A stretch of 64,000 nt of DNA from Desertivibrio insolitus (GCF_017355965.1 NZ_JAFIQW010000004.1:248001-312000); one strand, 5' to 3'; shown: positions 1-9,794, counted from the stretch's first letter. Notes: generated by a model from the sequence alone, not told the origin. Made by a program: numbers and translations.

Positions 1-2
1 CG

Positions 3-1235
3 GAGCGCGCGGCCGGCGTGCTGACCGAGCAGTTCGGCACCAACATCCCGCTGCGCTGGTCGATCGCGCACCTCTATCAGGCTGTGCTCGACCACGAGCC
101 GCACGTGCCCGACATCCGCTTCTTCACGACGCTCGCCGGCTACGTGCACTGGCGGCTCACCGGCCGCCGCGTGCTCGGCGTCGGGGACGCGTCCGGCATG
201 TTCCCGATCGACGTCGCGACGCGCGACTACGACGCCTCCCTCATCGAGCGCTTCGATGCGCTGGCCCGCGAGGAGGCACCCGGCCTCGACCTGCGAGAGC
301 TGCTGCCCGACGTGCTCGTCGCGGGTCAGCCGGCGGGAGAGCTGACCGCTGAGGGCGCCGCGCTGCTCGACCCGGCCGGGCGCCTGCAGGCCGGCGCGGT
401 GTTCTGCCCGCCCGAGGGCGACGCCGGCACCGGCATGGTGGCGACGAGCGCCGTAGCCCCGCGCACCGGCAACGTCAGCGCCGGCACCAGCATCTTCGCG
501 ATGGTCGTGCTCGAGCGTCCGCTCGAGGGCGTGCACCACGAGCTCGACATCGTGACCACCCCCGCGGGTGACGCCGTCGCGATGGTGCACTGCAACAACG
601 GCGCCAGCGAGCTCGCGGCCTGGGCGAACATGTTCTCCCGCTTCTCCGCCGCCGCAGGAGCGCCGGTCGAGTCGGATGCCGTGTACGAGACCCTCTTCCG
701 CGAGGCGCTCGTGGGCGACGCGGATGCCGGTGGGCTGCTCGCCTACAACCACCTCGCCGGCGAGCCGATCGTGGGCCTCGCCGAGGGGCGTCCGCTCTTC
801 GTCCGCACGCCCGACAGCCGGCTCACGCTCGCCAACTTCATCCGCGCGCAGCTGTACGGCGTCTTCGGCACGCTCGCCCTCGGCATGCGGGTGCTCGACG
901 CGGAGGGGGTCGCCCTCGATCGGATGCTCGCCCACGGCGGCATGTTCCGCACCGCGGGCGTCGCCCAGCGCTTCCTGGCGGGCGCGCTCGGCGCTCCCGT
1001 CGCCGTCGCCGAGACCGCGTCCGAGGGTGGCGCCTGGGGGATCGCGGTGCTCGCCGCGTACGTCTCCGCCGCCGAGCGCACCGACCTCGACGGCTACCTG
1101 CGCGACACCGTCTTCGCGGATGCCGCGTTCGACACCGTCGAGCCCGATGCCGCCGACGTGGCGGGCTTCAACGCCTACCTGCAGCGCTACGACGCAGGCC
1201 TCGCCGTCGAGCGCGCGGCGGTCGAGTCGCTCTGA
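3..1235 (+). CDS. FGGY-family sugar kinase (xylulokinase-like), 5'-truncated
   Basis: The reading frame is open from the window edge (frame beginning at base 3) to TGA at 1233-1235, so the N-terminus lies outside. The visible ~410 residues cover the end of the first FGGY actin-like lobe and all of the second. NVSAGTSIFAMV is the phosphate-binding-type segment of the C-lobe, and GGMFRTAGVAQRF followed by ETASEGGAWGIAVLA is the conserved adenosine-binding end of FGGY kinases. The family phosphorylates pentoses or polyols with ATP in the cytoplasm. The sugar cannot be read from this part. No downstream partner follows it, so its operon would lie upstream of the window. Confidence 0.85.
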   Translation, partial: ERAAGVLTEQFGTNIPLRWSIAHLYQAVLDHEPHVPDIRFFTTLAGYVHWRLTGRRVLGVGDASGMFPIDVATRDYDASLIERFDALAREEAPGLDLRELLPDVLVAGQPAGELTAEGAALLDPAGRLQAGAVFCPPEGDAGTGMVATSAVAPRTGNVSAGTSIFAMVVLERPLEGVHHELDIVTTPAGDAVAMVHCNNGASELAAWANMFSRFSAAAGAPVESDAVYETLFREALVGDADAGGLLAYNHLAGEPIVGLAEGRPLFVRTPDSRLTLANFIRAQLYGVFGTLALGMRVLDAEGVALDRMLAHGGMFRTAGVAQRFLAGALGAPVAVAETASEGGAWGIAVLAAYVSAAERTDLDGYLRDTVFADAAFDTVEPDAADVAGFNAYLQRYDAGLAVERAAVESL

Positions 1236-1343
1236 CGAGACGACGGGACGAACGGCCCTGCTGACCGGGGCCGGCGCTGCCTAGCGTTGCCGAATCGTCG
1301 CCGCGGCCGAGCCGGTCGCGGCGAACGGGAAGGGAGACCGCAG

Positions 1344-1466
1344 TTGAACACCGGACACGAGAGCGTGGGCGAGGACCCGCGCGAGTCGCTGCGCAGGCGG
1401 CTCGACGAGGCCATCGACAAGATGGAGACCGAGCACCAGGCGGTGCGGGACCAGCTGCAGGGCTGA
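1344..1466 (+). CDS. Tiny conserved protein, 40 aa, paralogue of the 1938-2066 product
   Basis: A TTG start at 1344 follows a purine-rich ribosome site (gggaagggag, about 1328-1337) and gives a 40-residue protein ending at TGA 1464-1466. It aligns along its length with the 42-residue product at 1938-2066: both share DPR-x2-LR-x-R, then an AID-[KR]-[ML]-E-x-EHQA-x-R pattern. It is charged and predicted to be one long amphipathic helix with no signal peptide or membrane segment. No known family is recognised. The similarity to a second copy 0.6 kb away at protein level supports both being real genes. The TTG start is inferred from the ribosome site. Confidence 0.6.
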   Translation: MNTGHESVGEDPRESLRRRLDEAIDKMETEHQAVRDQLQG

Positions 1467-1488
1467 GCCCGCCCGCCGATCGCAGGAA

Positions 1489-1529
1489 GGACGCCCGCGG
1501 TGCGACGACCGGTCGCGCCGTGGGCGTCC
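1489..1529 (+). terminator. Hairpin after the 40-aa gene
   Basis: An 18-bp stem pairs 1489-1506 with 1512-1529 around a 5-nt loop, with only two wobble or mismatch positions and no T-run. It lies between the tiny gene that ends at 1466 and a convergent gene that ends at 1546, so it could stop transcription from both sides. Confidence 0.5.
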
Positions 1530-1545
1530 GCGTCTGCGTGACGCC

Positions 1546-1770
1546 TTAGCTCGAGCGGTAGCGCAACACCAGCCCCGCAGCGATCAGGGCCGACCCGAGC
1601 GGCGGCGCGATCGTGCGCACGATCTGCGAGAAGCCCGTGGCGAACAGGAGCCCGGGCGTGTTCGTTCCGTTGGTCGCGAGGGTGAGCAGCGCGAGGTCGG
1701 CCAGCATGAGGGCGACGGATGCCACGAGCAGGGCGATCCCGGTGGCGAGCATTCGACCGGCGAGACTCAC
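1546..1770 (-). CDS. Small membrane protein of unknown function, 74 aa
   Basis: The start is taken as GTG at 1770 because a good ribosome site (ggaagga) precedes it; an upstream in-frame start at 1803 would add 11 hydrophilic residues. The product has two hydrophobic helices (about residues 7-30 and 50-68) separated by a short Gly/Thr/Asn-rich loop, and ends LRYRSS. This fits a two-helix inner-membrane protein. No family is recognised and no neighbour suggests a role. It lies between the two tiny paralogous genes on the opposite strand. Confidence 0.55.
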   Translation of the reverse strand: MSLAGRMLATGIALLVASVALMLADLALLTLATNGTNTPGLLFATGFSQIVRTIAPPLGSALIAAGLVLRYRSS

Positions 1771-1937
1771 GGTGGTCCTTCCGTCGTCTGAGGGTGCTCG
1801 CAATCTAGGGCTTCGCCCGGGCGCAGCGTCGGCGACGCGGCGGGCGGCGAGCCGGAGGATGCGCTAACCTACCGCGTCCGCTGACGCCGGGATGGGGACA
1901 TCCGTGGCATCCGGGCGTTCATGAAAGGAGAACCACG

Positions 1938-2066
1938 ATGACGACGAACGGGCAGGAGCGTCTGCAGACGAGCGACCCGCGCGACCAGCTTCGTGTGCGC
2001 ATCAACGACGCCATCGACCGGCTCGAGCGAGAGCACCAGGCGATGCGCGCAGAGCTCGGGCTCTGA
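1938..2066 (+). CDS. Tiny conserved protein, 42 aa, paralogue of the 1344-1466 product
   Basis: ATG at 1938 follows a strong ribosome site (aaaggag, 1924-1930). The 42-residue product is highly charged and predicted helical, with the core AIDRLEREHQAMRAEL. The 40-residue product at 1344-1466 has the same core with conservative changes (AIDKMETEHQAVRDQL) and the same preceding DPR-x2-LR-x-R element. A near-perfect terminator follows 15 nt after the stop, so it is probably a monocistronic gene. The function is unknown. A single short amphipathic helix could mean an oligomerising or protein-binding peptide, but that is speculation. Confidence 0.65.
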   Translation: MTTNGQERLQTSDPRDQLRVRINDAIDRLEREHQAMRAELGL

Positions 2067-2081
2067 ACCACCGACAGGACG

Positions 2082-2115
2082 ACGGCCCCCGATCGACATA
2101 GCGATCGGGGGCCGT
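2082..2115 (+). terminator. Strong intrinsic terminator
   Basis: A perfect 14-bp GC-rich stem (2082-2095 with 2102-2115) has a 6-nt loop and is followed by ttt. It lies just downstream of the 42-aa gene and ahead of the UvrA-like gene. Confidence 0.8.
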
Positions 2116-2233
2116 TTCCGTTCCCCGGCAGATCGAACCGGCGGATCCGCCCTCGTGCGCGTCGGCGGCAGGTGGTTTGATCGAGCCGTCGTCGCCGATC
2201 GTCCCTGTGCGACGGAAGCTGGAGGACCAGACG

Positions 2234-4627
<2,394 letters not shown>

Positions 4628-4634
4628 CCCGGGG

Positions 4635-4913
4635 TCAGCGCGCGATCCCGAGCAGCGATCCGCCGCCCAGCACTCGCGCGATCGGAGGAACCTCGGTGCC
4701 CAGTTGCGCCGCGATCTCTTCCGGCGAAAGACCGTCCGCGGCGCAGTCGCGGATCACCGTCTCGATGTCGCGGCTGCTCGCGTCGAGCTCGGCGAGCTGC
4801 TTCCGCAGGCTCACCAGGTCCGGTCGCAGTCGCGCCAGTCGCTCGTCCAGCCTGCCGGTCGGCGGCTCCTGCGACGGGTCGATCGTCCAGTCCGGTCCGC
4901 GCTCGTCGCTCAT
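4635..4913 (-). CDS. Small coiled-coil protein of unknown function, 92 aa
   Basis: The ATG at 4913 has a TACGGT -10 element (4920-4925) only 6 nt upstream, which suggests a leaderless message. The product is soluble, with a charged coiled-coil stretch at about residues 24-55 (rich in Leu, Arg, Glu and Asp) and a C-terminal part, GLSPEEIAAQLGTEVPPIAR, that reads like the helix-turn-helix half of a small DNA-binding or sigma-like domain. No family is recognised. It converges on the UvrA-like gene with a 7-nt gap. Confidence 0.55.
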   Translation of the reverse strand: MSDERGPDWTIDPSQEPPTGRLDERLARLRPDLVSLRKQLAELDASSRDIETVIRDCAADGLSPEEIAAQLGTEVPPIARVLGGGSLLGIAR

Positions 4914-5056
4914 GACGTGACCGTACCCTGCGCGTCATCCGTCGCGGTGCGGAGAACCTGGGGGATGGGCGACGATAGTCCGGTGATCGGTTCCGGGGCG
5001 CACGGCGAGCACGCCGCCCAAGCGGCTCTCAGGGGCCGACGAGGGAGCAGGACCGA

Positions 5057-5419
5057 ATGACGGGACGACGCCTTCGCGGCGGAGCGAGCACCGCCCGCCC
5101 GACCTACCCGTCGTCGACCGACGGTCCCATCACCTACTTCCCGGTGGGGTGGAACGGCGCCGTGCGGGGATGGGTCTGGATCTCCGACGACGACGACGCC
5201 GCCGGCTACGTGCCCCGGCGAGCGGCCGGCGACGAGGGCTTCCGCACCGGGGTCGCCTGGGTCGGCCTCCTCGCCTCCGCGTACGAGGACGGGCTGAGCC
5301 CGCGGGCCGCGTTGCAGCGCTACGCCGCGCTCCCGCCGCGCATGGGTCTCGGTCAGTTGCTGCTCGAGCAGCCCGGATACGCCGACAGCGTGTCCGACCT
5401 CCGTCGCGGCCGGCGCTGA
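5057..5419 (+). CDS. Protein of unknown function, 120 aa
   Basis: ATG at 5057 follows the ribosome site agggag. The N-terminus is Arg/Ser/Thr-rich and probably disordered. The core is aromatic and acidic (VGWNGAVRGWVWISDDDDAA) followed by a helical region ending in RRGRR. There is no signal peptide and no membrane segment. Nothing recognisable was found. Codon use matches its neighbours (mostly G or C third bases), which supports it as a real gene. Confidence 0.5.
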   Translation: MTGRRLRGGASTARPTYPSSTDGPITYFPVGWNGAVRGWVWISDDDDAAGYVPRRAAGDEGFRTGVAWVGLLASAYEDGLSPRAALQRYAALPPRMGLGQLLLEQPGYADSVSDLRRGRR

Positions 5420-5428
5420 GGGCCCTCG

Positions 5429-5941
5429 TCAGCCGAGCGGGCGGGAACCGCGCGCGAGCAGGTCGTGGCGGCCGCCGCGGACCGAGCGGGCGAAGCCGAT
5501 CGCGCAGAGCGCCACCACCGCGGTCAGGCTCACGAGGTACAGGAGCCGCCCGCCCGGGGCGTGATCGCCGCCGTACGTCTGCAGCCCGTCCGCCACTGCC
5601 ATGCCGGCGGGGAACGATGCGACCCAGTAGGCGGGCGCGCCGAGCACGAGGAGCCCGAGCTGCCCGGCCGCGACTGTGAGCGGCCGCCAGCCGAGCGCGA
5701 CGGAGACGATCGCGAGCGCGATCGACAGGGTGACGCCGAGTAGTCCCGCTCCGACCACCCAGGCGAAGGGAAGGGTCTCGCCGTGTTGCGCGAGGGCGTC
5801 GAGCAGTTGCACGTAGCTCAGGTGCGGGGCCGCGCCCATCGGGCTCCAGACGAGTGTCTGAAGCGTCAGGACCAGGGCGAAGGTCGCGACCGCGGAGATC
5901 CCCCCGAGCGCCACCACGACCCGCACCGTCCGCACCTGCAC
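5429..5941 (-). CDS. Four-helix membrane protein of unknown function
   Basis: GTG at 5941 starts a 170-residue protein with four clear hydrophobic segments (about residues 7-30, 60-83, 90-112 and 133-153) and a positively charged C-terminal tail, consistent with both ends in the cytoplasm. A TATCGT hexamer lies 8 nt before the start, so the message may be leaderless. It is tail-to-tail with the 120-aa gene, with a 9-nt gap. No family is recognised. Confidence 0.55.
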   Translation of the reverse strand: MQVRTVRVVVALGGISAVATFALVLTLQTLVWSPMGAAPHLSYVQLLDALAQHGETLPFAWVVGAGLLGVTLSIALAIVSVALGWRPLTVAAGQLGLLVLGAPAYWVASFPAGMAVADGLQTYGGDHAPGGRLLYLVSLTAVVALCAIGFARSVRGGRHDLLARGSRPLG

Positions 5942-6005
5942 GAGGAAGGACGATACGGGGTGTGGAGGGCCTCCGCGTCCACCTGGAGATGTAGGCGCGC
6001 GGGGA

Positions 6006-6257
6006 TCAGGACTGCAGCGACGACGGGAGGCGGTCGCGGCCGAGCAAGCGGGAGTCGAGCATCGCCTCGGCCTCCTCGACGGGCATGCTCACCTTCAGTA
6101 CGACGGTGACCTGAGCCATCGGGTCGGCGCCCGGGATCTGGGAGTCGAAGTCCACGTCGATGGCCGAGACGACCGCCTCGCCGGGCTGCACGCCGTGCTC
6201 CAGCAGCAGGTGATCGAGTACGACGTAGTCGTCGTAGGAGCGGTTGGTTGTTGCCAT
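6006..6257 (-). CDS. Small acidic protein of unknown function, 83 aa
   Basis: ATG at 6257 has a TACCAT -10 element (6263-6268) 5 nt upstream. The product starts MATTNRSYDDYVVLDHLLLE and has an alternating hydrophobic/charged pattern (VVSAIDVDFDSQIPG, then AQVTVVLKVSMPVEEAEAML) that suggests a small alpha/beta fold. It has no cysteines and no membrane segment. The function is unknown. Confidence 0.5.
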   Translation of the reverse strand: MATTNRSYDDYVVLDHLLLEHGVQPGEAVVSAIDVDFDSQIPGADPMAQVTVVLKVSMPVEEAEAMLDSRLLGRDRLPSSLQS

Positions 6258-6335
6258 GCGAGATGGTAGGCACCGCCGTCTCGGGCCCTGCAGGGCACTA
6301 AGTCCCGCTCACCGGACGGTCTCCGGAGGCGGAGC

Positions 6336-6728
6336 TCAACGATTCAGCAGTGCCGCCATCTCGTCGAGCTCGAAGAAGCTTGCGACCGCCCGCGCGGACT
6401 GCGGGCCGGCATCGGGGTCCGCGCCGGCGTCGAGCAGCAGCTCGACGATCGGGGCGTTCCGACGGAAGACGGCCGCGGCGAGCGCGGTCTGTCCCCGGTC
6501 GTTGGCGCGCGCGTGATCGGCTCCCCGGTCGAGCAGGAGCCGGACGAGGGGTTCGTGCGTGTGGTAGGCGGCCAGGATGAGCGCCGTGTCACCCGCGCTG
6601 TTGGTGAGGTCGACCGGCACACCGCGATCGAGGGCGGCGGAGAGCGCGTCCACGTCGCCGTTGCGGGCGTCCTCGAACACCTGCTGAAGGATCGCGAGCT
6701 CGTCGGGGGTCAGGTCGTCGGCGGTCAC
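6336..6728 (-). CDS. Ankyrin-repeat protein, 130 aa
   Basis: GTG at 6728 lies 6 nt after a TACCGT -10 element (6735-6740), so it is probably leaderless. The product contains about three ankyrin repeats: GDVDALSAALDRGVPVD, then GDTALILAAYHTHEPLVRLL and GQTALAAAVFRRNAPIVELL, with the usual DxxGxTAL and LLLxxGAD signatures. Single-domain ankyrin proteins of this length are common in actinobacteria, often beside a catalase gene, but none is present here. It probably acts as a cytoplasmic protein-binding module. Confidence 0.85.
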   Translation of the reverse strand: MTADDLTPDELAILQQVFEDARNGDVDALSAALDRGVPVDLTNSAGDTALILAAYHTHEPLVRLLLDRGADHARANDRGQTALAAAVFRRNAPIVELLLDAGADPDAGPQSARAVASFFELDEMAALLNR

Positions 6729-6837
6729 GCTTCAACGGTAAACGGCCGGTACGTCCGGAACGACGGACGCCTTACGGCGTTCTTTCAGGCGGCGGGTGGA
6801 GTGTCTGCACACCAGTGCACCGCTCAGGGGGTGACCG

Positions 6838-7041
6838 ATGACGGAGACCCGGTTCGACCCGCGCTATCCGCGGATCTACCAGCGGGGATGCGTGCCGCCT
6901 CCACGCGACCCGCGGATCGCGCTGACCTCGCCGATCGACGTGGACGCGATCGTGCGTCGAAGCGTGCGCCTCCGCGATCCGCGTATCGCGCTGACGAGTC
7001 CCGTATCCGTTCGAGCCGTCTCGACGGAGCCGCTCGATTGA
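6838..7041 (+). CDS. Small protein with an internal peptide repeat, 67 aa
   Basis: ATG at 6838 follows caggggg. The product contains two exact copies of the ten-residue unit RDPRIALTSP (encoded at 6904-6933 and 6976-7005) and a looser N-terminal relative, FDPRYPRIYQRG. The two DNA copies differ at five codons and every change is synonymous, including TCG versus AGT for serine. This shows selection on the peptide, so the frame is coding. No cysteines or membrane segment are present and no family is recognised. The units could bind a shared partner, but this is inference. Confidence 0.6.
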   Translation: MTETRFDPRYPRIYQRGCVPPPRDPRIALTSPIDVDAIVRRSVRLRDPRIALTSPVSVRAVSTEPLD

Positions 7042-7066
7042 CTCCGCTCGGGCTAGCGGACCGCGG

Positions 7067-7264
7067 TCAGTTGCCGATGCCCTGATTCATCCGCGAGTGG
7101 TAGCCCATCGCGTGCTGAGCGGCGACGTGAGGGTCGGCGAGGCCGTCGAGGTCGTCCTGCCGGATCTCGTCCTGCCGACCGCGACGACGGGGGACGAACG
7201 CGACCGCGGCCGCCGCGATCATAACGCCGAAGATGACGAGACCGGCGATCGCTGAGGCTTCCAT
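7067..7264 (-). CDS. Small single-helix membrane protein, 65 aa
   Basis: ATG at 7264 gives a product with one N-terminal membrane helix (residues 5-25), then the basic patch PRRRGRQ and a hydrophilic tail ending HSRMNQGIGN. By the positive-inside rule the tail should be cytoplasmic. No family is recognised. Confidence 0.5.
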   Translation of the reverse strand: MEASAIAGLVIFGVMIAAAAVAFVPRRRGRQDEIRQDDLDGLADPHVAAQHAMGYHSRMNQGIGN

Positions 7265-7331
7265 GGCCTGATCTTGTCACCTGCGCCGCCGGTGCGGAAG
7301 GGAAGCGCGCCGCCATCCCCGCTTCCCGTGC

Positions 7332-7360
7332 TTGACAGGCCGCGACATCCGCTGTCGAAT
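7332..7360 (+). promoter_or_regulatory. Candidate promoter with inverted repeat, no gene downstream
   Basis: A consensus -35 TTGACA (7332-7337) is 17 nt from a TCGAAT hexamer (7355-7360) that matches the -10 consensus at four of six positions but not at the key second A. A 5-bp inverted repeat (7343-7347 with 7353-7357) lies in the spacer. No plus-strand coding frame follows before the hairpin at 7412-7455, so a short RNA is possible. Confidence 0.3.
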
Positions 7361-7411
7361 GGATCTCGCTCGCGCGGAAAGCGTTTGCCCGCGCTCCGTC
7401 AGGAGCGGCTC

Positions 7412-7455
7412 GGGAACGGGCGGGACGTGGCTGAGGGGCCGTCCCGCCCGTTCCC
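7412..7455 (-). terminator. Perfect 15-bp hairpin downstream of the carboxylate-amine ligase gene
   Basis: Bases 7412-7426 pair perfectly with 7441-7455 around a 14-nt loop. The hairpin starts 5 nt beyond the ligase stop codon. On the plus strand it is followed by cttcttc, so it could work in both directions. Confidence 0.7.
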
Positions 7456-7460
7456 CTTCT

Positions 7461-8558
7461 TCAGTCGAGGCCGGACTGCGTCTCCTCGATCACCGATCGC
7501 ATGGCCGCGTCCAGCCCTCCCTGGCGCACCGCCGTCCGTTGACGATCGGCGGACGTGCCGCGCGCGAGCAGCCGCTCGAGGGCGTCGGCGACGAAGGCGT
7601 AATCACCGAACTCCTCGAGGGCGGGCCGCAGCCGGGCGAGCAGTTCGCGCGCGGCATCCGCTGCCGGCACGGGTCGCGGATGCCGCTGCTCGACGAACAG
7701 CGACGCGCTGAGCCCTCCGCGGGCCGCCTGCCACATCGCCGCGCGGTGCAGCGGCGGCGGGACGAGCCGTGCCGGCCGCCCGGCTTCGATGTCTAGCTCG
7801 GCGGCACGCGCGGCGGCGCGGAAGAGCCCGGCGATGAGCACCGCGTCGTCGACGAGCGGCACTGCGTCGCACACCCTGAGCTCGAGGGTCGGGACGTGGG
7901 ACGACGGCCGCACCTCGAAGTAGGCCATCTTCGCGTCGGCGATGACCCCGCTCGCGACGAGATCGGCGACGAGCCTGTCGTACTCCGCCGCCGACGACAG
8001 CTGGCCCATCGGCCCCGCTGTCGGCCAGCGCTGCCACACGATCGTGCGGAAGCTCGCGTAGCCCGTGTCGTGCCCCTGCCAGAACGGCGACCCGGCCGAC
8101 AGCGCGACGAAGGTCGGCAGATCGGGTTCGAGCCGCTGGGCGACCTCGACGGCGAGATCCCGGTCGGCTATGCCGACGTGCACCTGCGTGCCGCAGATCA
8201 GCTGTTCGTCGACCAGTTCGCGGTAGAGCTCCTGCAATCGCCGGTAGCGGTCCTCGCCCGTCAGCTCGAAGTCCTTCGCGGTGGAACGGGGCACTGTGCC
8301 GACCGCCGCGACGCCGAGCCCCAGCGGTTCGGCCACGTCGACGAGGCGCCGGCGCAGAGCCAGCAGTTCCCTCCGCAGTTCGTCGAGCGTGCGCACGGGC
8401 GCGGTGTTCGTCTCGATCGTCGAGCGCTGGAGTTCCGCGCAGAAGCTCTCGCCGGGCAGCTGCGTGAGCAGCTCCGCCGCTCGGCTCGCCAGTGTCAGCG
8501 TCCCGGTGTCGACGAGGTGGAGTTCCTCCTCGGCGCCGAGCGTCAGTTCAGCCCCCAT
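7461..8558 (-). CDS. Carboxylate-amine ligase, GCS2 (YbdK) family
   Basis: This 365-residue protein begins MGAELTLGAEEELHLVD, the usual N-terminal GxEEE metal/ATP-binding strand of the glutamate-cysteine ligase type 2 family, and later has FCAELQRSTIETNT and a central CGTQVHVGI, as expected for family members. These enzymes join a carboxylate (classically glutamate) to an amine using ATP. The true substrate of stand-alone YbdK-like proteins is mostly unknown. The ATG at 8558 is 6 nt from a TAGGTT -10 element (8565-8570), suggesting a leaderless message. It is the last gene of a minus-strand set behind two MarR regulators. Confidence 0.85.
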   Translation of the reverse strand: MGAELTLGAEEELHLVDTGTLTLASRAAELLTQLPGESFCAELQRSTIETNTAPVRTLDELRRELLALRRRLVDVAEPLGLGVAAVGTVPRSTAKDFELTGEDRYRRLQELYRELVDEQLICGTQVHVGIADRDLAVEVAQRLEPDLPTFVALSAGSPFWQGHDTGYASFRTIVWQRWPTAGPMGQLSSAAEYDRLVADLVASGVIADAKMAYFEVRPSSHVPTLELRVCDAVPLVDDAVLIAGLFRAAARAAELDIEAGRPARLVPPPLHRAAMWQAARGGLSASLFVEQRHPRPVPAADAARELLARLRPALEEFGDYAFVADALERLLARGTSADRQRTAVRQGGLDAAMRSVIEETQSGLD

Positions 8559-8587
8559 GCGCTCAACCTATGACCGGCGCCCTCGGA

Positions 8588-9076
8588 TCAGGTGTCGATC
8601 TCGGAAACAGCGACCGTCATGCACTGCAGGAACGTCATGACGACGTCCGCCTCCGCCGCCGTCAGCCCGCTGACGACTCCGGCGAGCTGGCGATCGAGAT
8701 CGGTCAGGGTCGCCCCGACGAGTCCCGCCGCGGACGGCGTGATCACGACCGCGAGGCTCCGTCTGTCACGCGGGTGCAGCACGCGGGCGAGGTGCCCGGC
8801 CACCGTGAGTCGGTCGAGCACATCGGTGACGGCGGAGCGCGACAGCCCCAGGTGGGCCGCGATGTCGCGGGCGACGACGACCCGCTCCTCGTCCTGGGCG
8901 GACAGCACGAACCGAAGGGCGGCGAGATCGGTCGCGCCGACCCCGAGCAGCACCTGCGTGCGCCGCTCCATCGCTCTGAAGGCCGCGTCGTACTCCCGCA
9001 GCGCTTCGAGGACGCGAAGGCTGCTCGGCGACTCCGAGGCATACCAGTGGTGCTCCTCGGCGGGAGCGTCGGTCAC
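8588..9076 (-). CDS. MarR-family transcriptional regulator (downstream copy)
   Basis: The 162-residue protein has the MarR winged helix: ARDIAAHLGLSRSAVTDVL as helix-turn-helix and HPRDRRSLAVVIT as the wing with its conserved D-R. The GTG at 9076 is 6 nt from a TAGTGT -10 element (9083-9088), so it has its own leaderless promoter. It is clearly paralogous to the regulator at 9116-9616, sharing the unusual N-terminal [YW]-W-Y-x-S-[ED] opening and RVLEA-[LV]-R region. It probably acts as a homodimer on its own and neighbouring promoters. Confidence 0.88.
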   Translation of the reverse strand: MTDAPAEEHHWYASESPSSLRVLEALREYDAAFRAMERRTQVLLGVGATDLAALRFVLSAQDEERVVVARDIAAHLGLSRSAVTDVLDRLTVAGHLARVLHPRDRRSLAVVITPSAAGLVGATLTDLDRQLAGVVSGLTAAEADVVMTFLQCMTVAVSEIDT

Positions 9077-9115
9077 GGCGCCACACTAGCGCCGCTCGTC
9101 ACCCGCGGGACAGGA

Positions 9116-9616
9116 CTACGAGGAGTGCGCGTCGATCTGGTCGACCGCGTCCCGCATCCCCTCGAGGAAGTGGATCACCGTCTCGGCCTGCGCATCGTCG
9201 AGGGTGCTCGCCACCGCCATCATCCGCGAGTGCATCTCGCCGAGCGTCGCCCGTACCTCGGTGTCGGTCGCGATCGTCGGCTCGACGATCAGCGAGCGCC
9301 GGTCGAACGGGCTCGGCTTGCGCTCGAGGTGCCCGCTCTTCTCGAGCCGGTCGAGAAGGATCGTCGTCGATGCCGACGAGATCCCGAGGTAGGTGCTCAG
9401 GTCCTTCGGGGCGACGACGTGGCCCTGCTGCTTCTGCCTGATGAGGAAGCGCAGCGCGAGCAGATCGTTCTCGCCCATGCCCATCGAGTTGCGGGTGCGC
9501 CGGCGCATCGCGGCCTCGGCGGCGCGATAGATCCGCACGGCCTCGAGTACGCGGACGCTGCGCTGCCTGTCCGCGTCGCTCTCGTACCAATAGGAGGGCG
9601 AGGACTGTTCAGGCAC
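9116..9616 (-). CDS. MarR-family transcriptional regulator (upstream copy)
   Basis: The 166-residue winged-helix protein has PKDLSTYLGISSASTTILL as the recognition helix region and PFDRRSLIVEPT as the wing. It forms a tandem duplicate with 8588-9076, and the different recognition helices suggest different operators. The GTG at 9616 has no ribosome site but a TAGCAT -10 element (9623-9628) 6 nt upstream, so a leaderless message is likely. It is divergent from the EamA exporter gene, and the 178-bp spacer carries a palindrome at 9687-9698, so it may control that exporter. Confidence 0.88.
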   Translation of the reverse strand: MPEQSSPSYWYESDADRQRSVRVLEAVRIYRAAEAAMRRRTRNSMGMGENDLLALRFLIRQKQQGHVVAPKDLSTYLGISSASTTILLDRLEKSGHLERKPSPFDRRSLIVEPTIATDTEVRATLGEMHSRMMAVASTLDDAQAETVIHFLEGMRDAVDQIDAHSS

Positions 9617-9686
9617 TCCACGATGCTAGACCCGCCGACTGCTAGAGCGCCAAGAGGCACGGCGGCCGGGGTACATGTTCCGGAAG

Positions 9687-9698
9687 CTACTAGTAACC
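9687..9698. promoter_or_regulatory. Candidate MarR operator (ACTAGT-centred palindrome)
   Basis: GCTACTAGTAAC is a 12-bp palindrome with one mismatched pair, lying in the only intergenic region between the tandem MarR genes and the divergent EamA gene. It stands out as A/T-rich in GC-rich surroundings. Binding by either MarR protein is inferred from position. Confidence 0.4.
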
Positions 9699-9794
9699 AA
9701 TACACCCGACTACCCGGCGCCTTGATGGCTAGGCATACAACCACTTCCGCCGTGCGATACCGTCGGGTCCGACGAGGCGACCCGAGGGAGACGA

